Positions 33,627-42,101 of a DNA stretch of 64,000 nucleotides are shown one piece after another (positions within the stretch are counted from its first letter, which is position 1; every line of letters starts with the position of its first letter). Source of the DNA: Streptomyces filamentosus (GTDB lineage: Bacteria; Actinomycetota; Actinomycetes; Streptomycetales; Streptomycetaceae); contig NZ_BNBE01000004.1 in assembly GCF_014654895.1 (NCBI RefSeq), positions 1,054,001 to 1,118,000 of the forward strand, read 5' to 3'. Below the pieces are notes generated by a model. The model was not told the DNA's origin and searched no databases. It was given only the letters and a program-made list of their open reading frames with translations. The position numbers and the translations under genes are program-made.

Positions 33627-34309
33627 GCGCGGCACGCACGGGCTTCTGGCGGTCCAACAGCCTCACCCTCGTCTTCGGCGGGGCCTTCCTCGTCGTCCTC
33701 GCCGCCCAGGCCGTCGCCGGACGGGCCGAGTTCAACGAACAGCTGGCCGTGGCCGGACTCCAGCAGATCGGCTTCGGCGCCTACCTCACCTCCTCCGACT
33801 TCGCCGTCGACGTCACGGAGAACTGGCAGTCCGAGTTCCTCCAGTTCTTCCTGTACGTGTACGGGACCGTCCACCTGCTCCAGCGCGGCTCCCCGGAGTC
33901 GAAGCCCCTCGACCGGGCGGGCACCGAGAGCGAGCGGGACCAGCGGATGGGCCCGCACGCGGCGCCCGACTCGCCCCGCTGGGCGAGCGCGGGAGGCTGG
34001 CGGCAGGCCCTCTACTCCCGCTCGCTGGGCCTGGTCATGGCCGTGTTCTTCCTGCTGTCCTGGTTCGCCCAGTCCGTGGCGGGCGCCGCCGCGTACGACG
34101 GCGAGCGGCTGCGGCAGCTCCAGGACCCGATCGGCTGGGGCGCGTACCTCGTCTCGGCGGACTTCTGGAACCGCTCGCTCCAGAACTGGCAGTCGGAGCT
34201 CCTCGCCGTCTCCGCGATGGCGGTCCTCTCCGTCTACCTCCGCCAGCGCGGCTCCCCGGAGTCCAAGCCGGTCGGCGCGCCGCACACGTCGACCGGCGTC
34301 GAAGGCTGA
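33623..34309 (+). CDS. DUF6766 family membrane protein
   Basis: 228 residues, GTG at 33623. It has two repeated halves, each with a hydrophobic helix pair and a conserved NWQSEFLQ/NWQSELLA motif followed by QRGSPESKP. There are four predicted membrane helices (around residues 12-30, 75-90, 135-150, 190-205). The family, as I recall it, is DUF6766, widespread in bacteria and uncharacterised. The duplication within the protein is plain in sequence (SNSLTLVFGGAF versus SRSLGLVMAVFF). Confidence 0.8.
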   Translation: MSAARTGFWRSNSLTLVFGGAFLVVLAAQAVAGRAEFNEQLAVAGLQQIGFGAYLTSSDFAVDVTENWQSEFLQFFLYVYGTVHLLQRGSPESKPLDRAGTESERDQRMGPHAAPDSPRWASAGGWRQALYSRSLGLVMAVFFLLSWFAQSVAGAAAYDGERLRQLQDPIGWGAYLVSADFWNRSLQNWQSELLAVSAMAVLSVYLRQRGSPESKPVGAPHTSTGVEG

Positions 34310-34334
34310 CGTCCCGGCCCCGGGGAGCCGCCGG

Positions 34335-35204
34335 TCAGTGGGTGCCGTAGCGGCCCACGAGGCCGGCGGGACCGGTCCTCGCGCCGGGGCCGCCGTCCAG
34401 CGGGAGCCGGTAGAGGGCGAAGGCGTGGTCGATCACGGGCTGGGCGACGTTCCGGACGCGGACGCCCCCGGCCGTCATGCCGTGCTCGGTGCCGAGGTGG
34501 GCGTGGCCGTGGACGGCGAGGTCGGCGCCCTCGGCGTCGATGGCCTCGGCCAGCAGGTAGCTGCCGAGGAAGGGGTGGATCTCCGGGGGTTCGCCCGCGA
34601 GGGTGTCCGGCACCGGGGAGAAGTGGGTGAGGGCGACGCGGGCGGCGCAGCCGTGCCGGGCGAGCCCGCCGAGGGCGCCCGCCAGGCTCTCGGCGCTCCG
34701 CCGGGTCGTGCGGACGAACGCCTTCATCTCGGGCTCGCCGAACTCTCCCGCGCTGCGCCCGACGAACCCGCCGCAGAAGCCCTTCACCCCCGCGACCCCG
34801 ACCTTGTGCCCGGCGACCGGCAGGACGACGGAGTCGCCCTCCAGGACGTGGGCGCCCGCGTCGCGGAGCACCCGGGAGACCTCCTCGGGCTCGTCGGAGT
34901 GGTGGTCGTGGTTGCCGAGGACGGCGACGACGGGGACGCCGAGCGAGGCGATCTCGCCGGCCACCACCCGGGCCTCGGCGACGGTGCCGTGCCGGGTGAG
35001 GTCCCCGGCGAGGAGCAGCACGTCGGCGCAGTCGGGGAGGGCCTCGAAGGCGGGGCGGAGCAGGCCCGCGCAGTCCTCGCCGAGGTGGATGTCGCCGACC
35101 GCGGCGACGCGGACGACCGGGCGGGACCCGGCCGGGTCGCCCGGGTCGCCGGCGGGCCGTCCGCTCCGGGAGGGGGCCGGCCGGTCCGGTCCGAGGAGGG
35201 TCAT
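34335..35204 (-). CDS. Metallophosphoesterase
   Basis: 289 residues, ATG overlapping the stop of the BON-domain gene. Calcineurin-type phosphoesterase with all blocks: GDIHLG, GDLTRHG, GNHDHH, THFSP and GHAHLG, giving the two-metal site. It could act on nucleotides, phosphoproteins or other phosphodiesters. It is the last of seven overlapping minus-strand genes that start with a HemK2-like methyltransferase. Confidence 0.9.
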   Translation of the reverse strand: MTLLGPDRPAPSRSGRPAGDPGDPAGSRPVVRVAAVGDIHLGEDCAGLLRPAFEALPDCADVLLLAGDLTRHGTVAEARVVAGEIASLGVPVVAVLGNHDHHSDEPEEVSRVLRDAGAHVLEGDSVVLPVAGHKVGVAGVKGFCGGFVGRSAGEFGEPEMKAFVRTTRRSAESLAGALGGLARHGCAARVALTHFSPVPDTLAGEPPEIHPFLGSYLLAEAIDAEGADLAVHGHAHLGTEHGMTAGGVRVRNVAQPVIDHAFALYRLPLDGGPGARTGPAGLVGRYGTH

Positions 35205-35464
35205 GACAGCTCCTCCCCGTGGTCCGGGGCGTCGCAGCCCGCCACGGCGACCTCCGCGCGCACCGCGAACCCGGGGAAGACGGTGCGGGCCAGGCCCAGG
35301 ATCTCGTCGCGCCGGACGGCGGTGGGGACGGTGCCGGTGAGCAGGACGGCGTTGCCGCGCCGCTCCACCTGGACGCCGAGCTCGGCGTGGCCGTCCTCCG
35401 CGAGCCGCTCCCGCAGCAGCGCGACGCGGTACTCGTCCTCGTACGGCTCCGGGTGCTCAGTCAC
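35201..35464 (-). CDS. BON domain protein
   Basis: 87 residues, GTG at 35464 overlapping the preceding gene by 8 nt. The segment DEYRVALLRERLAED followed by GVQVERRGNAVLLTGTVP and RDEILGLARTVFPG is a single BON domain, usually a lipid or protein binding module. There is no signal peptide, so it is probably cytoplasmic. Confidence 0.82.
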   Translation of the reverse strand: MTEHPEPYEDEYRVALLRERLAEDGHAELGVQVERRGNAVLLTGTVPTAVRRDEILGLARTVFPGFAVRAEVAVAGCDAPDHGEELS

Positions 35465-36122
35465 GGTCGTCCGCCCCCTCCCGTGCCGCCGGGCCCCCGG
35501 GACCGGGCGCCGGGGTGTGCGGAAGGACGTCGAGGAGGTGCAGGAGATGGAGGAAGGCGACGGCCATCGGGTGGTCACGGGTCTCCTCGCGGACCCGGTC
35601 CCAGTCGACCCGCTCGCGCAGGCCGCGCGCCACGGGCAGCAGGGCGCCGTAGTCGCAGTGGTGCTCGGAGAGCGCGGCGAGCCGGCAGATCATGAGGTCC
35701 GTGGGGTCGAGCACCGGCAGGTGCACGGAGTCGACCGGCAGGACCCGGGCCCGGTCCAGGAGCTCCCTGGTGACGGCCCGTCCCGCGAGGGAGAAGATCA
35801 GGTCGATCTGCTCTCCCCCGCTGCGGGCCTTCACCAGCCAGTCCTCCGGCGGGTCCACGATCTCCATGCCGCGCCCGCGCAGCAGCCGGACGACGGTCTC
35901 GGAGTCCTCCGCGAGGAGCGCGAAGTCGGTGTCGTGCTGGAGCCGGACCGGGATGCCGTACGCGTAGGCGGCGACGCTGCCGACGAGGGCGAAGGGGCAG
36001 CCGGACGCCTTCAGGACGGAGCCGACCTCCTTGGTGGCCTCCAGGATGGCCTGGGTGTGGTCGGGCGGCAGCGCCTCGGCCGCCCCGCCGTGGTCGTCCC
36101 GGGACCGTGTCATAAGGGTCAC
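35457..36122 (-). CDS. Nucleotidyltransferase-fold protein
   Basis: 221 residues. The GTG at 36122 overlaps the previous stop and follows a GGAGG site; ATG at 36113 is the alternative. FALVGSVAAYAYG followed by LQHDTDFALLAED gives the GS...DxD signature of the polymerase-beta nucleotidyltransferase fold, and a third acidic site lies in EQIDLIFSLAG. Related proteins include toxin-antitoxin nucleotidyltransferases and aminoglycoside-modifying enzymes. Its place in a housekeeping-like operon argues against a drug-resistance role. Confidence 0.78.
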   Translation of the reverse strand: MTLMTRSRDDHGGAAEALPPDHTQAILEATKEVGSVLKASGCPFALVGSVAAYAYGIPVRLQHDTDFALLAEDSETVVRLLRGRGMEIVDPPEDWLVKARSGGEQIDLIFSLAGRAVTRELLDRARVLPVDSVHLPVLDPTDLMICRLAALSEHHCDYGALLPVARGLRERVDWDRVREETRDHPMAVAFLHLLHLLDVLPHTPAPGPGGPAAREGADDRD

Positions 36123-37141
36123 GACTCCTCCTCCACGGGGGCCAGCAGGGCACTGGAGCCCTGCTCCCAGGCGCTGACGACGGCCTCGCCGAGGGCGTCC
36201 TCCAGGAGGACGGTGGCCTCGGCTCCGAAGACGACGTCGGCGGCGAGCTTGGGCTCGTCGGCGAGCAGTCCGCCGACGACCTCGTGCCGGACCAGCTGTT
36301 CGTGGACGGCGTCGGCCTCCACGTGCTCGTCGTAGTAGCGGGCGGCGGCCTCGCCGACGCCGCACCGGCGCAGGGCGGCGGCGTGCCAGGACGCGGCCGG
36401 CGGGGACGTCGTCTCCAGGACGGCGAAGTGGCCGACGAGGGCGCCCCGGTGGGCCCGGCGGAGGCCGAGCAGCGACATCAGGTTGGTGGGGGCGAGGGCG
36501 GCCGCGCCGATGACGGGCAGGTAGTGGCCGTAGCGGGGGTCGAGCCCGAGGGCATCCATCAGGTCGGCGTACAGCCCGGCGTGCACCCGCTCCGGCCGGC
36601 CGGCGCCGAACTCGTCGTACAGCACGGTCGCCATGGCCGCCTTGGCCCGGCCGCCGAGCCGGGGCAGCACCCACGCCTGCGGGTCGGACTCGCGGAGCTG
36701 GTGCACGGACCGCAGGACGGCGTGCTCCCGCAGGTGCGTCAGGGTGCCGTGGCGGAGCAGGTGGCGGGAGACACCCCGGCCGTCCAGCGGCTCGGTCAGC
36801 AGGGCGTCGAAGACCTCGGCGGGCGTCCGGGCGCCCGGGCACCCGTCGCGCAGCGCCTCCTCGAAGCGTTCCTCCAGGAGGGCCCGCCCGCGCAGCAGCT
36901 CCGGGTCCCACTCGGCGTCGTCGGGCACGCCGTCGAAGCCCCGGTAGTGGAGTTCGTAGCAGAGGTGCAGGGCCAGCTGCACGTCCTCGCCGTACGGGTC
37001 GGCCGCCGCGACCTCGCGGGGCCCGGGCAGCGCGCCGGGGCGTCCGCGGAGCCGGCCGGCGAAGGCGGCGGAGATCTCCCCGCGGGCCGGGGGCAGGACG
37101 GGCGCCCGGGGATCCGCGGTGCGCGGGAGGGTGGTCGTCAT
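36119..37141 (-). CDS. Iron-containing redox enzyme (haem-oxygenase-like fold)
   Basis: 340 residues, ATG at 37141 overlapping the CDGSH gene. It matches the iron-containing redox enzyme family (PF14518), with Glu/His ligands likely in LYDEFGAGRPERVHAGLY, HFAVLETTSP and YYDEHVEADAVHEQ. Such proteins use a di-iron or iron site for oxygen chemistry. It is translationally coupled to a CDGSH iron-sulfur protein, which could supply electrons. Confidence 0.86.
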   Translation of the reverse strand: MTTTLPRTADPRAPVLPPARGEISAAFAGRLRGRPGALPGPREVAAADPYGEDVQLALHLCYELHYRGFDGVPDDAEWDPELLRGRALLEERFEEALRDGCPGARTPAEVFDALLTEPLDGRGVSRHLLRHGTLTHLREHAVLRSVHQLRESDPQAWVLPRLGGRAKAAMATVLYDEFGAGRPERVHAGLYADLMDALGLDPRYGHYLPVIGAAALAPTNLMSLLGLRRAHRGALVGHFAVLETTSPPAASWHAAALRRCGVGEAAARYYDEHVEADAVHEQLVRHEVVGGLLADEPKLAADVVFGAEATVLLEDALGEAVVSAWEQGSSALLAPVEEES

Positions 37142-37515
37142 GGCGTGGTCTCCTCGCTGTCGGAGCTGTCGGAGTCGTCGGAGCTGTCGGAGCTGTGCGA
37201 GTTGTCGGAGCTGTCGGAGCTGTCGGTACGGCGGGCGGCCCGGCTGCGACGGCGGTGGCTGGTGTCGCAGAAGGGGTCCCGCAGGCTGCGCCGGCACCGG
37301 CAGAGGGCGACGACGGGCCGGTCGCTGCGGCGCACGGTCCCGTCCGGGAGCACGATCTCGACGGGCCCCTCGACCAGCAGGGGGCCCTCCGCGAGGGGCG
37401 TGACGCGCGCGCGGGCGGGCGAACGGGCGGGGGCCCCGGGCCCGGAGCCCGCGGACTCCGGACCCGCCGGCTCCGCGTCCGGCCGGGCCGCGGCCTTCGG
37501 GTCCGCGGGGCTCAT
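37138..37515 (-). CDS. CDGSH iron-sulfur protein with Ser/Asp-repeat tail
   Basis: 125 residues, ATG at 37515 overlapping the HAD gene stop. Central CRCRRSLRDPFCDTSH is a CDGSH-type [2Fe-2S] motif (three Cys, one His). The N-terminal 40 residues are Ala/Pro-rich. The C-terminal 30 residues are mainly Ser and Asp, encoded by 9-bp DNA repeats, and look disordered. It likely transfers electrons to the haem-oxygenase-like enzyme encoded next to it. Confidence 0.88.
   Translation of the reverse strand: MSPADPKAAARPDAEPAGPESAGSGPGAPARSPARARVTPLAEGPLLVEGPVEIVLPDGTVRRSDRPVVALCRCRRSLRDPFCDTSHRRRSRAARRTDSSDSSDNSHSSDSSDDSDSSDSEETTP
37157..37227. repeat. 9-bp tandem repeat coding the Ser/Asp tail
   Basis: Degenerate copies of the unit GTCGGAGCT run through the 3' end of the CDGSH gene. 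Unit length is a multiple of three, so copy number can change without a frameshift. Confidence 0.75.
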
Positions 37516-38219
37516 GACGTGCCTCCCGGGGCCGGCGGGCGGGCGAGGGGGCCCGCGTCGATGTGGCGGAGCAGGTCGAGGGGATCGTCGTGGACGAGGA
37601 CGGCGCCGGCGTCCTCCAGCTCCCGGCGGGTCGTGCCGCCAGTGAGGAGGCCGACGCAGGGGACGCCGGCGCGTGCCGCGGCCTCGACGTCCCACACCGC
37701 GTCACCGACGAAGACGGCCTCCTCCGGTTCGGCGCCGACCGTGTCCAGGGCGGCCCGCACCAGGTCGGGGGCGGGTTTGGTGGCGTCCGCGTCGGCGCTG
37801 GAGGTGGCCGCGTCGATGACGTCGTCGGCGTCGAGCCGGGCGCGCACGGCGGCGACCTCCTCCTCCGACGCGGAGCTGGCGAGCACGACCCGCCAGCCCC
37901 GGGCCGCGGTGGCGCGCAGCAGCGCCGCCGCCCCCTCGAAGGGCTGGAGGGAGTCGTACCAGGTGGCGTAGAGGGTGCCGTGGGCGTCCGAGAGGGCCTC
38001 GTCCTCGCCGGTCTCGCGGTCCGGGCCGAGGACGGCGTCGAGGAGCCGGTCGGAGCCCATGCCGATCGCGCGGTGGATCCTGACCATCGGCACGGTGTGG
38101 CCGTGTCTGCGCAGGGCCTGCCACCAGGCGAGGGTGTGCAGGTAGGTGGTGTCGACGAGGGTGCCGTCGAGGTCGAACAGGGCCACGCCGCGGGACTGCG
38201 GTGCGGGGTGCGGGGTCAT
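37512..38219 (-). CDS. HAD family hydrolase
   Basis: 235 residues, ATG at 38219 overlapping the methyltransferase stop. HAD subfamily IA phosphatase: FDLDGTLVDT, motif II in VVLASSAS, motif III Lys in ATKPAPD and motif IV VFVGDAVWDVEAA. Phosphoglycolate-phosphatase-like proteins are the nearest class. The substrate is unknown. Confidence 0.9.
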   Translation of the reverse strand: MTPHPAPQSRGVALFDLDGTLVDTTYLHTLAWWQALRRHGHTVPMVRIHRAIGMGSDRLLDAVLGPDRETGEDEALSDAHGTLYATWYDSLQPFEGAAALLRATAARGWRVVLASSASEEEVAAVRARLDADDVIDAATSSADADATKPAPDLVRAALDTVGAEPEEAVFVGDAVWDVEAAARAGVPCVGLLTGGTTRRELEDAGAVLVHDDPLDLLRHIDAGPLARPPAPGGTS

Positions 38220-39118
38220 CGCGCCTCCCGGTGGCGGTGGGGTGCGGCTGTGCCGGGGCGGTCCTCGGGCTCCGGCACGGGTCGCCTGCCCGGATTCCGC
38301 CCTGGCATGCGGACGGAGGACGGGGCGGAGGCGGAGGCCGGGGTGCCGGAGGCCGGAGGAACCGAAGAGGTTACGGAGGCCGTAGAGGCCGTAGAGGCCG
38401 TAGAGGCCGTAGAGGCCGTAGAGGCCGTAGAGGCCGTAGAGGCGTCCGACGGGTCCGGTGCCGGGCGGACGGCCCTGATCACCACGAGTTCCTCGGTCCG
38501 GGTGCCGGGGGCGACCAGTCCGCGCCGCTCGAACCAGCGGGCCCGCGCCGTCATGACCCGGCCGAACGGCTGGAGGCGGCGGGCGACGACCCTGGCCCGG
38601 AGTCCCACCGCGCGCAGGGCGGCGAGGGTGGCGGCGACCCCGCTGAGCGAGGACTGGACGAGCAGCAGCACGCCGCGGGGCGCGAGGACGGCGGGGGCCG
38701 CGCGGCAGATCCGGTCGAGGAGGAGCCGGCCGTCGTGCCCGGCGTCCCAGGCGCGGGCGGGGCCGCCGCGGGGCGCCTCCCGTCCGGGGGCGGGGACGTA
38801 GGGCGGGTTGGCGGTGACCAGGTCGAAGCGTTCGCCCGCGACCGGCGCGACGAGGTCCCCGCGCACCACGCGGAGCCGGCAGCGGCGCAGGCGCGCGTTG
38901 CACCGGGCGGTGGTGACGGCGGCCGCGGCGATGTCGGAGGCGGTCGCCCTCGCGCCCCGGCGGGCCGCGGCGATGGCGAGGACGCCGGTGCCGGTGCACA
39001 GGTCGAGGGTGCGGGCGCCGGGCGTCAGGCGCTCGCGGGCGAGGGCCTCCAGGAGCAGGGCCGTGTCGCCCTGGGGCGCGTACACCCCGGGCGGTCGGAT
39101 CATCCTCATGGGTTTCAT
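38216..39118 (-). CDS. HemK2/MTQ2-type protein methyltransferase with low-complexity tail
   Basis: 300 residues, ATG at 39118 (ATG at 39109 is an alternative). SAM-binding block LDLCTGTGVLAIAAA near residues 38-52 and the NPPY motif at 104-107 (LVTANPPYVP), the mark of N6-adenine or glutamine methyltransferases such as HemK2/MTQ2. After about residue 215 the protein becomes a Ser-Thr-Ala repeat followed by a Pro/Arg-rich tail. It is the first gene of a seven-gene overlapping operon. Confidence 0.87.
   Translation of the reverse strand: MKPMRMIRPPGVYAPQGDTALLLEALARERLTPGARTLDLCTGTGVLAIAAARRGARATASDIAAAAVTTARCNARLRRCRLRVVRGDLVAPVAGERFDLVTANPPYVPAPGREAPRGGPARAWDAGHDGRLLLDRICRAAPAVLAPRGVLLLVQSSLSGVAATLAALRAVGLRARVVARRLQPFGRVMTARARWFERRGLVAPGTRTEELVVIRAVRPAPDPSDASTASTASTASTASTASTASTASVTSSVPPASGTPASASAPSSVRMPGRNPGRRPVPEPEDRPGTAAPHRHREAR
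38382..38444. repeat. 9-bp tandem repeat coding a Ser-Thr-Ala run
   Basis: Six perfect copies and one near copy of GTAGAGGCC on the plus strand, read as (Thr-Ala-Ser)n by the minus-strand methyltransferase gene. The purity suggests recent expansion. Confidence 0.9.
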
Positions 39119-39262
39119 CCCGCGCGCTTACCCGGCATGCGGTCCGGCACGCGCGCGCGGACCCGTCCGGGGAGCACGGGCGGAGGGGCGGAGGGGGTGG
39201 TGGTTACGGGTTCCGGGCGCGGGTAGCCGCGCGGCGACAGGCCCTCCGGCCGAGGTAGGGAG

Positions 39263-39814
39263 ATGACGGAGATGGTGCACGACACGATCGAGGTGGAGGC
39301 CCCGCTGCGCGAGGTCTACGACCAGTGGACGCAGTTCGAGGAGTTCCCCCGTTTCATGGACGGGGTGGAGGAGGTCCGGCAGCTCGACGACCGGCTCTGC
39401 CACTGGCGGACCAAGGTCGCGGGGGCGACCCGCGAGTTCGACACCGAGATCGTCGACCAGCTTCCCGACCAGCGCATCGCGTGGCGGACGGTCGGCGGGG
39501 ACGTGCGGCAGAAGGGCGTCGTCACCTTCGAGAAGGTGGACGAGGCCCGTACCCGGGTCCAGCTCGCCATGGAGGTGGAGGCGTCGGGCATCGCCGACCG
39601 GGCCGCGAAGGCGATGGGCGTGGTGGAGAACAGGATCGAGGGCGACCTGCAGCGCTTCAAGCAGTTCATGGAGGAACGCGGCCGGGCGACCGGCGGCTGG
39701 CGCGGCAGGCTCCGTCCCGCCGACAGCGCCGGCGGCACCGCGCCGCCCTCCCCCGCCACGCCGTCCCACGACGTGCCGTCCCACGACGTGCCGCCGTACC
39801 CCGGCCCCGCGTGA
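39263..39814 (+). CDS. SRPBCC family protein (polyketide cyclase-like)
   Basis: 183 residues, ATG at 39263 after GGGAG. START/Bet v1-type fold: IEVEAPLREVYDQWTQFEEFPRFMDGVEEV at the N-terminus and a long C-terminal helix (VVENRIEGDLQRFKQFMEERG). The family binds hydrophobic ligands; this subgroup is common in Streptomyces and of unknown role. The tail contains a 15-bp direct repeat (SHDVPSHDVP). It is followed by the RhoGDI-like gene after a 28-bp gap. Confidence 0.85.
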   Translation: MTEMVHDTIEVEAPLREVYDQWTQFEEFPRFMDGVEEVRQLDDRLCHWRTKVAGATREFDTEIVDQLPDQRIAWRTVGGDVRQKGVVTFEKVDEARTRVQLAMEVEASGIADRAAKAMGVVENRIEGDLQRFKQFMEERGRATGGWRGRLRPADSAGGTAPPSPATPSHDVPSHDVPPYPGPA

Positions 39815-39842
39815 CGGGGCCGGCCCGGACACCCGAGGGACG

Positions 39843-40349
39843 GTGAGCACGATGGACGGCTCAGGCCCAGCCCCCGACGACCTCCTGTCACTGCTGGACG
39901 TCTCCCTGCACACGGAGGAACGGGGGCGCATCGGGGTGCCCCTGGAGGACGGGGCCGAGCCGCTGGTCGTCGCGGAGGGCACGGTGGTGAGCCTGGGACT
40001 GACCTTCCGGCTCGGCGACGCTGTCGACGGACTGGTCTTCGAGGAGGAGCACACCCGGGACGGCCGGGTGGTCGACCGCACCCGGACCGTGCTCGGCGGC
40101 TTCCGGCGCGGCGGCCCGTACGAGGTGTGGCTGCCGCCCCGGCGGCTGCCGATCGGCCGGGCGCACTGCGGTCTCTACCGGGTCGGCGGGCGCCTGACGG
40201 ACGGCTCGGGCCGGGAGCTGGCCAGGACCGGCCACCGCCTCCGCCTGGTCCACGTGGGCGCGACACCCCCGCCCCGCCCGACGACCCCGCCCCGCCCGGC
40301 ACCCCCGTCCCGCCCGGCGCCCCTGACTCGTCCGGCCCCCGGCGCCTGA
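39843..40349 (+). CDS. RhoGDI-like beta-sandwich protein
   Basis: 168 residues from GTG 39843 (ATG 39852 is possible). Residues about 42-140 read strand by strand like the immunoglobulin-like domain of eukaryotic Rho GDP-dissociation inhibitors: EGTVVSLGLTFRLGDAVDG, then DGRVVDRTRTVLGGFR, GPYEVWLPP and RLTDGSGRELARTGHRL. The N-terminal regulatory arm of RhoGDI is largely absent and the C-terminus is a Pro/Arg-rich repeat. No small GTPase gene is adjacent. The resemblance is judged by eye from memory of the family, so function is open. Confidence 0.6.
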   Translation: MSTMDGSGPAPDDLLSLLDVSLHTEERGRIGVPLEDGAEPLVVAEGTVVSLGLTFRLGDAVDGLVFEEEHTRDGRVVDRTRTVLGGFRRGGPYEVWLPPRRLPIGRAHCGLYRVGGRLTDGSGRELARTGHRLRLVHVGATPPPRPTTPPRPAPPSRPAPLTRPAPGA

Positions 40350-40373
40350 TCCGGCCCCGCGGCCGGGGTGGTC

Positions 40374-41570
40374 TCACCCTCCGGGGGTGCCGGTGCGGGC
40401 CCTGCGCAGCAGGTAGGCGCCGGCGGAGGCGACCAGGACCAGCATGCAGGCGATGAACACCAGGCCCGCGCCCTCCAGGCCGAGGGGGTCGGCCAGCAGG
40501 CCGACGCCGATGACGGGGATCGAGATGCCCGTGTAGGCGACCACGAAGAGGGACGAGATGACGGCGGCCCGCCGGTCGGGGGGCGAGGCGGCGGCGACGG
40601 CGGCGAGCGCGGCCCGGAAGGCGAGGCCCTGCCCGGTGCCGCCCACGAGGGCGGCCAGGACGACGAAGGCGAGCAGGTCGGTGGCGAGGGCGCAGCCGAG
40701 GAGGACCAGCCCGGCGAAGAGGACGGCGCAGCCGAGCGGGAGGGAGCGGGCGGGGCCGACCCGACCCGCGGCGACCTGCCCGGCGGTGGAGGCGAAGAAG
40801 GCGAGGGCGACGACGAGGCCGGTGACGGCGTGGTTGTCGACGTGCAGGTGGCGGACCAGGAAGGCGGGGCTGACGGAGGTGAAGACGCCGAAGAGGGCGA
40901 AGCCCGCGAAGGAGGCGACGGCCGCCGGCACGAAGACGGCCCGGACGCGGGCGGGCAGCGCGGGTTTCCCGGGCCGTACGGCGCGGAGGGGGCGGCGGTC
41001 CGCGACCGTCTCGGGCAGCCACTGGAGGACCAGGGCGGAGAGGGCGACGAGGCCGAGGTGGACGGCGAAGGGCAGCAGCAGCGGCTCGGGGGCGTACTCG
41101 GCGAGCAGTCCGGCGAGGAGGGGGCCGCAGCCCAGTCCGCCCATGTTGGCGGCCGTGGCGACGAGGGTGGCGCGGGCGGCGCCGCCGGGCGGGGCCAGTT
41201 CCATGACGTACGCGGTGGCGGCGCCGGTGAAGAGGCCGGCCGAGAGGCCGGACAGCAGCCGGCCCGCGTACAGCCAGCCCAGGCCCTCGGCGAGGAGGAA
41301 GCAGACGGCGCTCGCCGCGGCGAAGCCCAGGCCCCAGCGCAGGGCGGGGCGCCGGCCGAGGGTGTCGGAGGCGTTGCCCGCCAGGAGCAGTACGCCGATG
41401 ACGCCGAAGGCGTACACCGCGTAGACCACGGTGACGGTGAGTTCGGAGAAGCCGAACTCCTCCTGGTAGAGGGGGTAGAGCGGGGTCGGGAGCGTGGTGC
41501 CGGCCATGCACACCGCGAACACCGCTCCGCCGAGCAGACACCGCGTCCATCCGCGTCGATCACCGGGCAT
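40374..41570 (-). CDS. MFS transporter
   Basis: 398 residues from ATG 41570; the frame is open farther upstream but conserved sequence begins with RRGWTRCLLGGAVFAVCMAG. Twelve hydrophobic helices are expected, with the motif A-type loop NASDTLGRRPAL between helices 2 and 3. It resembles drug/proton antiporters of the Bcr/CflA and arabinose-efflux types. The substrate is unknown and no regulator is adjacent. Confidence 0.87.
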   Translation of the reverse strand: MPGDRRGWTRCLLGGAVFAVCMAGTTLPTPLYPLYQEEFGFSELTVTVVYAVYAFGVIGVLLLAGNASDTLGRRPALRWGLGFAAASAVCFLLAEGLGWLYAGRLLSGLSAGLFTGAATAYVMELAPPGGAARATLVATAANMGGLGCGPLLAGLLAEYAPEPLLLPFAVHLGLVALSALVLQWLPETVADRRPLRAVRPGKPALPARVRAVFVPAAVASFAGFALFGVFTSVSPAFLVRHLHVDNHAVTGLVVALAFFASTAGQVAAGRVGPARSLPLGCAVLFAGLVLLGCALATDLLAFVVLAALVGGTGQGLAFRAALAAVAAASPPDRRAAVISSLFVVAYTGISIPVIGVGLLADPLGLEGAGLVFIACMLVLVASAGAYLLRRARTGTPGG

Positions 41571-41698
41571 GCCGGCGACCGTAACCCGCCCGCCGTCGCC
41601 GGCCCGTCCCGCCACGGCCGCGCGCCGGGCCGGCCACACCCCTGGCCGTACGCCGGTGACGGCCGTGCGCCCGGGGGCGGGCGGTGGTCAGGCCGTGT

Positions 41699-41992
41699 TC
41701 AGCCTTCCGCGCCGGGGACCCAGTGGTTGTGCACCTCCAGCACGCGGGGCCCCATCCGTTCTCCGTCGGGCCAGCCGAGGCCCACCGCGACGGGCATCAT
41801 CTTCTCGGCGAAGACCTGCATCTTCTCCTCCGACTCCCAGACGTCGAAGATCTCCAGGCCGTTGCCGGTGGACACGCAGGCGTGGGTGACGCAGCCGTCG
41901 AAGATCTCGGGGGTCTTCTGGAGCTCGGCGTTGAGCGTGTCGTACTGGTCCGTGGTGAGTCCGTCGAGGACGGCGTGGACGAGGATCGCCAT
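41699..41992 (-). CDS. Small dimeric alpha/beta-barrel-like protein
   Basis: 97 residues, ATG at 41992 after AAGG. The pattern VHAVLDGLTTDQYDTLNAEL, then FDGCVTHACVSTGNGLEIFDVWESEEKMQVFAEKM, is that of ferredoxin-like ABM/dimeric alpha-beta-barrel proteins. A monooxygenase-like or ligand-binding role is possible; nothing nearby points to a pathway. Confidence 0.75.
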   Translation of the reverse strand: MAILVHAVLDGLTTDQYDTLNAELQKTPEIFDGCVTHACVSTGNGLEIFDVWESEEKMQVFAEKMMPVAVGLGWPDGERMGPRVLEVHNHWVPGAEG

Positions 41993-42101
41993 GACCCTTC
42001 CTCCTCGTGGAGCGACGGTCCGCCCCCTCACCACCAGCACATCACGCCGGGCCCGGTACGGCACCCGCTCCGGGCCCCGCGCGGCGACGTGTCGCAGGCG
42101 C

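Noticed and set aside
38382..38444. Short regular repeats considered as a CRISPR array
   Set aside because: Units are contiguous 9-mers without spacers and lie in frame within a gene.
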